A DNA stretch of 14,012 nucleotides from contig CAITAM010000591.1 in the NCBI GenBank assembly GCA_903890265.1, forward strand, positions 1-14,012, read 5' to 3'. Below, piece after piece: positions 1 to 6,707 of this stretch. Positions within the stretch are counted from its first letter, which is position 1. Each line of letters starts with the position of its first letter. The DNA comes from an uncultured Pseudomonadota bacterium (GTDB lineage Bacteria > Pseudomonadota > Gammaproteobacteria > Steroidobacterales > Steroidobacteraceae). The notes below the pieces were generated by a model, which was not told the origin of the DNA, made no database searches, and worked only from the letters and a program-made list of their open reading frames with translations. Made by a program: the position numbers and the translations under genes.

Positions 1-146
1 AGCCGCCCCTTGAGGTAGGCCCAGGACGCGTCCGCCGACTCCTTGGGGGCGCACTTGCCTCCCGTGCAGAGCAGCACGTGGTGCCGGGCCCGGCCGACCC
101 CGATCAGCTCCAGCGCGTGCGTCGTCGCGGGATCTCGCGCGCTCAC
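1..146 (-). CDS. Thioredoxin-fold [2Fe-2S] ferredoxin-like protein (partial, C-terminus beyond window)
   Basis: Only the first 48 codons are visible; the gene runs off the left edge. The peptide contains HHVLLCTGGKCAPKES (from about residue 22). The H-V-x-x-C-T-G-x-x-C pattern (Cys27, Cys32) is typical of the first two cluster ligands of thioredoxin-like [2Fe-2S] ferredoxins, and the rest of the cysteines would be outside the window. The likely start is a GTG at 146. It is the only usable start after the in-frame glnK stop, 27 bases upstream, and it has no clear Shine-Dalgarno. The close same-strand spacing suggests co-transcription with glnK. A role as electron carrier is a family-level guess; the flavoprotein reductase across the divergent gap could be a partner, but nothing here proves it. 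Confidence 0.62.
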   Translation of the reverse strand, partial: MSARDPATTHALELIGVGRARHHVLLCTGGKCAPKESADASWAYLKGR

Positions 147-173
147 GGCGCGCCGCCCGTGCGCCTGCCCACG

Positions 174-512
174 TCAGAGGGCCTGCTCATCCGTTTCGCC
201 GGTCCTGATGCGGATCACCCGGTCGATATCGGACGTGAAGATCTTCCCGTCGCCGACCTTGCCGGTCTTGGCCGCATTGACGATGGCCTCGACAACCTGG
301 TCGACAAGCGACTCCTTGACCGCCACTTCGATGCGCGTCTTCGGCACAAAGTCGACGACGTACTCTGCGCCACGGTACAGCTCGGTGTGGCCCCGCTGCC
401 GTCCGAAACCCTTGACCTCGGTGACCGTCATCCCGGAAATCCCGATCTCGGACAGCGCCGCGCGCACGTCGTCGAGCTTGAACGGCTTGATGATCGCTGT
501 GATTAGCTTCAT
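174..512 (-). CDS. glnK: Nitrogen regulatory protein P-II (GlnK type)
   Basis: This is a full-length 112-residue PII protein, the usual family size. It senses ATP/ADP and 2-oxoglutarate and controls partners such as AmtB and the glutamine synthetase regulatory enzymes. It begins MKLITAIIKPFKLDDV, as in gammaproteobacterial GlnK. The T-loop GHTELYRGAEY places the uridylylation-site tyrosine at residue 51, and the nucleotide-binding TGKVGDGKIF and the C-terminal IRIRTGE segments are intact. The reading frame is open upstream to 638, but the family's conserved N-terminus fixes the start at the ATG at 512. No amtB is seen in the window. The gene is divergent from the reductase at 701 and is followed 27 bases later by the ferredoxin-like gene. 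GlnB and GlnK are close paralogs; the sequence leans to GlnK. Confidence 0.95.
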   Translation of the reverse strand: MKLITAIIKPFKLDDVRAALSEIGISGMTVTEVKGFGRQRGHTELYRGAEYVVDFVPKTRIEVAVKESLVDQVVEAIVNAAKTGKVGDGKIFTSDIDRVIRIRTGETDEQAL

Positions 513-700
513 GGTCCTAGTACCCCAGGTAGTTGCTCCCCAAGTGGCGGGGCCGCCGGACAGGCCGGTTCCTGCTCGCACAGCATAGCGATACCCGCTA
601 TAAAGTGGCACGCTGCTGTGCGCACCATTTTCGCCCACGCGGGTGCGCCATGGCGGCGCGTCCGGCCTGCCGGCGGGACGCGAACGCCGAGGAACCCTGT
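513..700. promoter_or_regulatory. Divergent intergenic region between glnK and the reductase
   Basis: This 188-base gap must hold the promoters of both flanking genes. On the plus strand TATAAA at 599-604 resembles a -10 box, but no good -35 stands 16-18 bases before it. On the minus strand, positions 636-622 read GGGC, then eight bases, then GTGC. That puts GG and GC at the -24/-12 spacing of a sigma-54 promoter, with mismatches to the consensus; it would give glnK a leader of roughly 100 bases. Sigma-54 control of glnK is common in Proteobacteria, but the match is weak. Confidence 0.3.
689..694 (+). promoter_or_regulatory. Ribosome binding site of the reductase gene
   Basis: GAGGAA lies six bases before the ATG at 701. 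It decides the start of the flavoprotein, since the open frame extends back to 533 without family-like sequence. Confidence 0.8.
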
Positions 701-1921
701 ATGGAATCGATAGTCATTGTCGGCGCGGGCCAGGCGGCCGTCACCGCGATCGAGACGCTGCGCCGCGAGGGGTATGCGGGGTCGCTGACGCTGGTTGGCG
801 ACGAGCCCCTGCTGCCGTACTCGCGCCCGCCCCTCTCGAAGAAGTACCTGGCGGGTGAGCTGCCGGTCGAGCGGCTGCTGCTGAAGTCGCCGGCCTTTTA
901 CGAGGGGCATCGCGTCGAGCTGCGGCTGGGCCAGTCCGCCACCGGGCTCGATCCGGCGACGCGGACCCTGACGCTCGCCGACGGCTCGGTGCTGGGGTAC
1001 GACCGGCTGCTGCTGGCGACGGGCGCAGCGCCGCGCCGGGTGAACGTCCCCGGCCACGACCTTGCCGGCGTGCATTACCTGCGCTCGGCGGCAGACGTGC
1101 AGCGACTGCAGGCCGACCTCGCGCCGGGCCGGCGCATCGTCATCGTCGGCGCGGGGTACATCGGTCTCGAGGTCGCGGCAACCTGTCGTGCGCTCGGGCT
1201 TGAGGTGGACGTCATCGAGATGGCCGAGCGTGTGCTGAACCGGGTGGTCGCCCCCGAGGTCGCCGCCTTCTTCGCCGCCGAACACGCCACGCGCGGGGTC
1301 CGCCTGTGGACGGGCCGCCTGCTGTCGAGCCTCGAGGCCGACGCGGCCGGCCGCGTCGCGGCCGTGCATACCCTCGATGGCAGCCGTGTGCCGGCCGATC
1401 TCGTGCTGATCGGTATCGGCGCACTGCCGAACGTGGCGCTGGCCGAGGCCGCGGGGCTTGCCATCGAAAACGGCGTCGCCGTTGACGTCCACTGCCGCAG
1501 CAGCGACCCGCACATCTGGGCGGTCGGCGATTGCTGCAGCCAGACCAGCCTGCACTACGGCCGCCAGGTGCGGCTGGAGTCGGTGGACAACGCCTTCGAG
1601 CAGGCCAAGACCGCCGCACAAAACCTGCTCGGCGGCAGCGTCACGCACGACAGGATCCCCTGGTTCTGGTCCGATCAGTACGACCTTAAACTCATGATTT
1701 GTGGACTTAATTTCGATTACGACCGCGGCGTGCTGCGGGGTGATCCCGCCAGCCGCAGCTTCAGTTACTGCTACCTGCGCGGCGACGAGCTGCTGGCCAT
1801 CGACTGCGTCAACCAGATGAAGGATTACGCTGCAGCAAAGAAGCTCATTCAGGACCGGGTTCGGCTGGCACCGGAGCGCCTCGCCGATCCGGCGGTCGCG
1901 CTCCGGGATGCCGTCGCCTGA
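701..1921 (+). CDS. FAD-dependent ferredoxin/rubredoxin--NAD(P) reductase
   Basis: A 406-residue flavoprotein of the family that includes putidaredoxin, rubredoxin and Rieske-ferredoxin reductases (usual length about 400). It would pass electrons from NAD(P)H through FAD to a small iron-sulfur protein. The FAD-binding GAGQAA is at residues 8-13 and is followed by the family signature DEPLLPYSRPPLSKKYL. The second Rossmann motif GAGYIG, for NAD(P)H, starts at 150, and the FAD-contacting WAVGD ends at Asp277. The last ~85 residues (FWSDQYDLKLMICGL onward) match the reductase C-terminal domain. The ATG at 701 is chosen for its GAGGAA site and because the Rossmann strand starts directly after it. 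No P450, dioxygenase or hydroxylase partner is nearby, so the physiological acceptor is unknown; the ferredoxin-like gene at the left edge is one candidate. Codons 329-340 are unusually AT-rich for this gene. Confidence 0.9.
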   Translation: MESIVIVGAGQAAVTAIETLRREGYAGSLTLVGDEPLLPYSRPPLSKKYLAGELPVERLLLKSPAFYEGHRVELRLGQSATGLDPATRTLTLADGSVLGYDRLLLATGAAPRRVNVPGHDLAGVHYLRSAADVQRLQADLAPGRRIVIVGAGYIGLEVAATCRALGLEVDVIEMAERVLNRVVAPEVAAFFAAEHATRGVRLWTGRLLSSLEADAAGRVAAVHTLDGSRVPADLVLIGIGALPNVALAEAAGLAIENGVAVDVHCRSSDPHIWAVGDCCSQTSLHYGRQVRLESVDNAFEQAKTAAQNLLGGSVTHDRIPWFWSDQYDLKLMICGLNFDYDRGVLRGDPASRSFSYCYLRGDELLAIDCVNQMKDYAAAKKLIQDRVRLAPERLADPAVALRDAVA

Positions 1922-1955
1922 GCCGCGCCGCAGGCCAATAGCCGCCGGGCCCCGC

Positions 1956-1972
1956 TTGGCGTACCATTTGCT
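1956..1972 (+). promoter_or_regulatory. Candidate sigma-54 (-24/-12) promoter of phaC
   Basis: TTGGC at 1956-1960 and TTGCT at 1968-1972 match all ten core positions of the sigma-54 consensus YTGGC-N7-TTGCW, with GG and GC 12 bases apart as required; the less conserved ACG after TGGC is GTA here. Transcription would start near 1983, giving a leader of about 25 bases that contains the GGGAG ribosome site (1994-1998) and ends at the phaC ATG. Recognition is by eye; no enhancer-binding site was identified. Confidence 0.5.
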
Positions 1973-2007
1973 GCAGCGCCGCATCGAATCGCTGGGAGTG
2001 CTTCATC

Positions 2008-3747
2008 ATGCTCGAGCCGACCGTCTCCACCCCGACCAACGAGCAGATCGACAAGGCCTTCAGGGCCGCGATTGGCAAAGTCACCGGCGGTCTGTCGCCC
2101 ACCGCGTTCATCACGGCGTGGACCGACTGGGCACAGCAGATCGCCAGCTCGCCCGGCCGTCAGGCCGAACTGCAGCAGGACGCGCTGCAGCGCGCGCTGG
2201 CGACGTTCACGTTTGCGAGCCGGGTACTGTCCGGTGAAACCTTGTCGCCGGCCGAGGGCCTCGGATCCGCCGCCGACAACCGCTACACGGGCGAGGCGTG
2301 GAACCAGTACCCGTTCAACGTCTGGGCGCACGCGTTCCAGCAGGGCGCCGCCTGGCTGCAATCGCTGAACCGGAACGTCGACGGGCTGTCCGCCTACCAC
2401 GCCGATCTGGTCGGCTTCACCGTCACGCAGTGGCTCGAGGCACTGGCGCCGAGCAATTTCCTCGGCTCCAACCCGGAGCTCCTCGAGCTCACGCGCGCCG
2501 AGGGCGGCGAAAACCTCGCCCGCGGCCTGCGCCACATCGTCGAGGACACCGCCCGGACGATGAAGGGCATGGGCCCGCCGGGGACCGAGGGTTTCGTGCT
2601 TGGCCAGAACCTCGCCGCCACGCCCGGCCAGGTCGTCTACCGCAATGCACTCATCGAGTTGATCCAGTACTCGCCCACCACGCCGGACGTGCACGCGGAG
2701 CCGGTGCTGATCGTGCCGGCCTGGATCATGAAGTACTACATCCTCGATCTCAGTGCCAAGAACTCCATGGTCCGCTACCTCGTCGAGCAGGGCCACACGG
2801 TATTCATGATTTCGTGGAAGAACCCCGAGGCCGGTGACCGCGACTTCGACATGGACGATTACCTCAAGCACGGCCTCAAGGCTGCACTCGATGCCGTCAC
2901 GTCGATCGTCCCGCAGCGGCAGGTGCACACGGTGGGCTACTGCATCGGCGGTACGCTGCTGTCGATCGGCGCCGCCGCGCTCGCCCGCGAGGAGGACACG
3001 CGCCTCGCGAGTGTCACGCTGCTGGCCGCGCAGACGGATTTCTCTGAGCCGGGCGAACTGTCGCTCTTCATCAACCCGACCCAGCTGGCCATGCTCGAAG
3101 CGCAGATGTACCAGGAAGGCGTACTCGACAGCCGGCAGATGGGCGGCGCGTTCCAGATGCTGCGGCCGAGGGATCTCATCTGGCAGCCGCTCGTGAACAC
3201 CTACCTCAAGGGCATGCGCGAGCCGATGATCGACCTCATGGCATGGAATGCCGACGGCACGCGCATGCCGTGGAAGATGCACACCGAGTATCTCTACCGT
3301 CTGTATCTCGACAACGAGCTGTCGAGCGGCCGGTTCCCCGTCGACGGCGCGCCCGTGCGCCTGTCCGACATCCGCGTGCCAATGTTTGTGGTCGGCACCG
3401 AAACGGACCACGTGGCGCCGTGGAAATCGGTCTACAAGGTGGGCAACCTGGTCCGTTCGGAGGACTACACGTTCCTCCTCACGAGCGGTGGCCACAACGC
3501 CGGCATCGTCAGCGGTCCGGTCCACCCGAAGCGCCGCCATCGCCTGCGCAGTCGCGGTCTGTCGGATCCGCACCTCGCGCCGGAGCAGTGGCTTGCGACG
3601 ACGACGCCAGCGACCGGTTCGTGGTGGCCGGTGTGGGAAGCGTGGCTGTCCGGGCATTCGGGCGGCCGGGTGGCCCCGCCGTCCATGGGCTCGGCCGACT
3701 ACCCGCCGCTCGAGGCAGCACCCGGCGAGTACGTCCGCGCCCGATGA
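2008..3747 (+). CDS. phaC: Class I poly(3-hydroxyalkanoate) synthase
   Basis: A 579-residue PHA synthase, the usual length for class I enzymes that work without a separate PhaE or PhaR subunit. It polymerises 3-hydroxyacyl-CoA into polyester at the surface of cytoplasmic granules. The N-terminal PhaC domain covers about residues 80-260, including NQYPFNVWAHAFQQGA, and an alpha/beta hydrolase core follows. The lipase-like box GYCIGG carries the nucleophile Cys312. The other triad members are Asp467 (in GTETDHVAPW) and His496 (in GGHNAGI). GGGAG nine bases before the ATG supports the start. The C-terminal GSWWPVWEAWL motif is typical. It stands 86 bases after the reductase with its own candidate sigma-54 promoter, and 31 bases before the asparaginase. 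No phaB, phaZ, phasin or phaR is visible; the thiolase at 7866 could supply acetoacetyl-CoA but is 4 kb away. Confidence 0.95.
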   Translation: MLEPTVSTPTNEQIDKAFRAAIGKVTGGLSPTAFITAWTDWAQQIASSPGRQAELQQDALQRALATFTFASRVLSGETLSPAEGLGSAADNRYTGEAWNQYPFNVWAHAFQQGAAWLQSLNRNVDGLSAYHADLVGFTVTQWLEALAPSNFLGSNPELLELTRAEGGENLARGLRHIVEDTARTMKGMGPPGTEGFVLGQNLAATPGQVVYRNALIELIQYSPTTPDVHAEPVLIVPAWIMKYYILDLSAKNSMVRYLVEQGHTVFMISWKNPEAGDRDFDMDDYLKHGLKAALDAVTSIVPQRQVHTVGYCIGGTLLSIGAAALAREEDTRLASVTLLAAQTDFSEPGELSLFINPTQLAMLEAQMYQEGVLDSRQMGGAFQMLRPRDLIWQPLVNTYLKGMREPMIDLMAWNADGTRMPWKMHTEYLYRLYLDNELSSGRFPVDGAPVRLSDIRVPMFVVGTETDHVAPWKSVYKVGNLVRSEDYTFLLTSGGHNAGIVSGPVHPKRRHRLRSRGLSDPHLAPEQWLATTTPATGSWWPVWEAWLSGHSGGRVAPPSMGSADYPPLEAAPGEYVRAR

Positions 3748-3778
3748 GGCCTGAGCGCGTGGCGCGGGCTGGGCGCTG

Positions 3779-4693
3779 ATGCTCGCGCTCGCCATTCACG
3801 GCGGAGCGGGCTCGTTCGCACCGGAAAGCCTGACCGTGGAGCGCTGGCACGCGTACGACGCGGCACTCCGGCAAGCCCTCGATGCGGGCTTTCGTCAGCT
3901 TGACGCGGGGCAGAGTTCGCTCGACGCCGTCGAGGCGGCCGTACGGGTGCTCGAGGACGAGCCGGTGTTCAACGCCGGTCGCGGCGCGGTCTTCTCGCAC
4001 GACGGGATCAACGAACTCGACGCCGCCATCATGGATGGCGCATCCCTGAGGGCCGGGGCGGTCGCGGCGCTGCGCCACGTGCGCCATCCGGTGTCACTCG
4101 CACGCCGCGTCATGGAGAACTCGCCGCACGTGCTGCTGGCGGGAGCCGGCGCCGAAGACTTTGCCCTCGAGCAGGGCATCGAACTGTGCGCGCGCAGCTG
4201 GTTCCATACCGAGCACCGCTACCAGCAGCTGCTGCGCGCCAGGAGCGGTGAGACCGCCGCAGCAGAGTGTCTCGACTATTTCGGTACGGTGGGCGCAGTG
4301 GCCGTCGATGCGCACGGCTCGCTGGCGGCAGCAACCTCGACCGGCGGCATGACCGGCAAGCGCTGGGGACGCATCGGCGACTCGCCCATCATCGGCGCGG
4401 GCACCTACGCGTCGAACGCCAGTTGTGCGGTGTCGGCCACCGGACACGGTGAGTTCCTGCTGCGCGCGACGGCAGCGCGCGAGGTTGCGGCGCGCATGGA
4501 GCACCTCGGCGAACCGGTCGGCACCGCGGCGGCTTTCGTGATCCACCAGCGCCTCCAGGGGCTCGGTGGCCAGGGCGGGCTCGTTGCCATGGATGCCAGC
4601 GGGACGGTGGCGTTCGCCTACAACACCCGGGCGATGTTCCGCGGCGTGATCGACGCCAGCGGACGGCGCGAAACGGGGCTTTTCCCGCCCTAG
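3779..4693 (+). CDS. iaaA: Isoaspartyl peptidase / plant-type L-asparaginase
   Basis: A 304-residue N-terminal-nucleophile hydrolase of the EcAIII (IaaA) family, which removes isoaspartyl residues from peptides and hydrolyses asparagine. The precursor cleaves itself before Thr170 (in YFGTVGAVAVD), giving an alpha chain of about 169 residues and a beta chain that starts with the catalytic Thr. Family landmarks are IHGGAGS (7-12), the glycine-rich FNAGRGAVF (64-72), ELDAAIMDG (79-87), and STGG with GRIGDSPIIGAGTYA, where Thr188, Arg198 and Asp201 fall in the substrate-binding region. The ATG at 3779 starts directly at the conserved first strand, though no strong ribosome site precedes it. It lies 31 bases after phaC and may be read from the phaC transcript. 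Its stop overlaps the convergent gene at 4690 by four bases. Confidence 0.93.
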   Translation: MLALAIHGGAGSFAPESLTVERWHAYDAALRQALDAGFRQLDAGQSSLDAVEAAVRVLEDEPVFNAGRGAVFSHDGINELDAAIMDGASLRAGAVAALRHVRHPVSLARRVMENSPHVLLAGAGAEDFALEQGIELCARSWFHTEHRYQQLLRARSGETAAAECLDYFGTVGAVAVDAHGSLAAATSTGGMTGKRWGRIGDSPIIGAGTYASNASCAVSATGHGEFLLRATAAREVAARMEHLGEPVGTAAAFVIHQRLQGLGGQGGLVAMDASGTVAFAYNTRAMFRGVIDASGRRETGLFPP

Positions 4694-4923
4694 CCTTCGC
4701 TCAGCGCAAGCTCGCCGGCCGTGAGCTTCGGCTGGCGCGGATCACGAACCCGCCGCGCCCAGACCTCGAACGGATCCCAGGCGGCACCGGGCCCGACCAG
4801 TTCATGACCGGTCGCACTGGCGGCGTCGTCGTTGGCGGCCTGCAGACCCCCCGCGGCTCCCTGACGGGCACCGGCGACAAGTTCGGTAAGGTCTGCGGAA
4901 GAGGGCATCTCGGACTCGCTCAC
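4690..4923 (-). CDS. Small hypothetical protein (77 residues)
   Basis: I do not recognise this gene. The start shown is a GTG at 4923; an in-frame ATG at 4908 would give 72 residues, and neither has a clear ribosome site. The first half is rich in Ala, Gly, Ser, Glu and Asp. The second half contains AWDPFEVWARRVRDPRQPK, which reads like a conserved short motif and is the reason I think the gene is real. No signal peptide, membrane segment or cysteine is visible. The gene lies downstream of gshA on the same strand, beyond an AT-rich island that could hold its promoter, and converges on the asparaginase with a 4-base overlap of the stop codons. It could be a chance reading frame in GC-rich DNA. 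Confidence 0.5.
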   Translation of the reverse strand: MSESEMPSSADLTELVAGARQGAAGGLQAANDDAASATGHELVGPGAAWDPFEVWARRVRDPRQPKLTAGELALSEG

Positions 4924-4955
4924 GGTGATCAGGAGCGTGAGATGGTACCGATACT

Positions 4956-4981
4956 ATTGTTAAATTATCAATAAAATTTAA
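4956..4981. promoter_or_regulatory. Overlapping AT-rich dyads (operator-like or promoter)
   Basis: ATTGTTAAATTATCAAT at 4956-4972 is a 17-base palindrome with one mismatched pair. It overlaps a second dyad, TTAAATT (4960-4966) and AATTTAA (4975-4981), with an eight-base loop. Both lie in about 60 bases of AT-rich DNA (4945-5005) unlike the rest of the window. The site is 33 bases or more before the small minus-strand gene and so could be its promoter or operator. On the minus strand GATAAT (4970-4965) resembles a -10 box. The protein that would bind it is unknown. Confidence 0.35.
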
Positions 4982-5004
4982 TGTCTTATGTTACATATCA
5001 CATA

Positions 5005-5022
5005 GGACAGTTAAGTCTGTCC
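5005..5022 (-). terminator. Candidate gshA terminator hairpin
   Basis: GGACAG (5005-5010) and CTGTCC (5017-5022) form a perfect 6-bp stem with a 6-base loop, 38 bases past the gshA stop. On the minus strand it runs into the AT-rich island, although there is no uninterrupted U run. A smaller hairpin, GTGCG-AAAC-CGCAC at 5031-5044, lies between it and the stop. Termination is plausible but not clear-cut. Confidence 0.35.
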
Positions 5023-5059
5023 GGGAGTCTGTGCGAAACCGCACGTGGGGCGTGTGCCC

Positions 5060-6643
5060 TCAGCTGAAATACGTGCGCAGGTACTCCTCGAACGACGGCG
5101 CCGCAGCACGCTCCAGCGCCTCGGCTTTCTCGAGGGACTCGGCGGCGGCGTGCCCGAACTGCGCAAAGCGGGCCGCGTTCTCCACCTCAAGCTCCGTGAA
5201 ATACTGCTTGTAGGTGCGCGACATCCGCAGCGACAGCCCGAGAAACGACTCGCCCGTCTCGCGCATCTCCGCAAGCAGCCGCGCCGATGGCGTGGTGGCG
5301 ACGTCGTCCAGCTTTCGCCGCTGGGCGCTGATTGCCTCGGCGTACGGCCTCGCGGGGTCACCGGCATCGAGCAACTCCGCAGGCCCTTCCATGGCAGCGA
5401 GAATCTCGCGTGCCCAGCCATTCATGTCGGTGGGCCGGCCGTCGCGCACCAGTGCGAGTCCGGGCTCGCGGCCGCGGCGTGCGACCGTGATGTGGTTGCG
5501 GTCGAGTTCCGCCTGCTCCGCGCCGGAGATCTTCGGGCTCGGCGCCAGCGTGCAGAGCGCGGCGAATGCCTCGAGAAACCGGAGCTTCGTCTGGTTGACG
5601 CCAACGGGATCAAGCGCACTGACGTCCAGCGAGCGCATTTCGACGTATTCCACCCCGGCGCGCAGCAGCGCCTTGGTCGGCCGCTCGCCGGAGCGAGCCA
5701 CGCGCTTGGGTCGGATATACGAGTAGTACTCGTTCTCGATCTGCAGAATATTGTCGTTCAGCTGCCGCCACTCGCCGTCGACCTGTACGCCGAGCGCGGC
5801 GTACTCGGGGCTCGGGGTCGAGATCGCGGCGCTTAAGTCGCGCACGTATTCCTCGAGGCTGTTCACCGACACCGACAGCTCGGCCTGCGCCTTGTTGCGG
5901 TAGCCAAGGTCAGACATGCGCAGGCTCGTGGCGTACGGCGCATACATCGTGCCCGGCGCCAGGACATCAAGGCCATGGCCGCTGCGCCCGGCCACGAAGC
6001 TGTCGGCGACGACGGGCGAGGCACCGAACAGGTAGTGGACAATCCAGCCGTAGCGCCGGTAATTGCGCAGCAGGCCGAAGTATTCCGCCGAGACGAAATC
6101 GGCGTCGACCTTGCGCGCCGCGCGATAGTCGGCGAGCACCGCCCAGAACGCGTCAGGAAACGAGTAGTTGAAATGCACGCCGGCAATGGCCTGCATGAGG
6201 CGGCCGTAGCGAAGACCGAGCCCGTTGCGGTACACGGTCTTCATGCGCCCGACGTTGGAGGATCCGTACTCGGCAATCGGGATGTCGCTGTCGCGCTCAA
6301 TGTGGCAGGGCATGCTGGTAGCCCAGAGGAGTTCCTCGTTCAGGTGCCGGTACACGAACTGGTGCAGGTCCGTCAGGTACTGGAGCAGCTCCCAGCTGGT
6401 GCGGAAGGTCGGCGTGACGAGCTCAATCAGGCTTTCCGAGTAGTCCGTCGTGATGTCGCTGTTGGTCAGCGCCGAACCGAGGGCATGCGGGTGCGGGGTC
6501 CGCGCGATCTGTCCCTGCGGACTCACCCGCAGCGACTCTTTCTCGACGCCCTTGCGGCCGCCCACGAGGACGCCGCGCTCGCCGGAATTGACGAGCGAGG
6601 CGACGGCCTGATCGTACGCACGGCCCAACGGGGATGCTTGCAT
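5060..6643 (-). CDS. gshA: Glutamate--cysteine ligase
   Basis: A 527-residue class I gamma-glutamylcysteine synthetase, close to the 518 residues of the E. coli enzyme. It joins glutamate and cysteine with ATP, the first and rate-limiting step of glutathione synthesis in the cytoplasm. Family blocks are KGVEKESLRV (about 31-40), HALGSALTNSDITTDYSESL followed by IELVTP in the N-terminal third, and YGSSNVGRMKTVYRNGL with RYGRLMQAIAGVHFNYS around 125-162. VEYVEMRSLDVSALDPVGV lies near 320-340. The frame extends six codons upstream to a TTG at 6661, but the ATG at 6643 is preferred; neither start has a strong ribosome site. TACACT at 6676-6671 could be a -10 box. The RidA-like lipoprotein gene ends 64 bases upstream on the same strand. 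No gshB is seen. Confidence 0.95.
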   Translation of the reverse strand: MQASPLGRAYDQAVASLVNSGERGVLVGGRKGVEKESLRVSPQGQIARTPHPHALGSALTNSDITTDYSESLIELVTPTFRTSWELLQYLTDLHQFVYRHLNEELLWATSMPCHIERDSDIPIAEYGSSNVGRMKTVYRNGLGLRYGRLMQAIAGVHFNYSFPDAFWAVLADYRAARKVDADFVSAEYFGLLRNYRRYGWIVHYLFGASPVVADSFVAGRSGHGLDVLAPGTMYAPYATSLRMSDLGYRNKAQAELSVSVNSLEEYVRDLSAAISTPSPEYAALGVQVDGEWRQLNDNILQIENEYYSYIRPKRVARSGERPTKALLRAGVEYVEMRSLDVSALDPVGVNQTKLRFLEAFAALCTLAPSPKISGAEQAELDRNHITVARRGREPGLALVRDGRPTDMNGWAREILAAMEGPAELLDAGDPARPYAEAISAQRRKLDDVATTPSARLLAEMRETGESFLGLSLRMSRTYKQYFTELEVENAARFAQFGHAAAESLEKAEALERAAAPSFEEYLRTYFS

Positions 6644-6707
6644 GGTGAGCGCCGCGACCAAAACGCTAGTGTAGCGTAAGGGTCGCCGGCGGATAGCGAG
6701 GGCTTAT

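Noticed and set aside
606..621. Plus-strand TGGCAC...TGTGC resembling a sigma-54 promoter for the reductase
   Set aside because: GG and GC are 13 rather than 12 bases apart, and sigma-54 promoters tolerate such spacing changes very poorly.
509..1984. 491-codon open frame on the minus strand opposite the reductase
   Set aside because: Antisense shadow of an intact flavoprotein gene, without recognisable domains.
1849..3795. 648-codon open frame on the minus strand opposite phaC
   Set aside because: It lies antisense to a clearly conserved phaC, has low-complexity Arg/Ala/Gly-rich sequence and no family motif. GC-rich codon bias opens this frame.
4956..4972. FNR- or CRP-type binding site in the AT-rich island
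   Set aside because: TTGTT-N5-ATCAA has the wrong spacing and a half-site mismatch for FNR. The nearby TCACA has no correctly spaced TGTGA partner for CRP.
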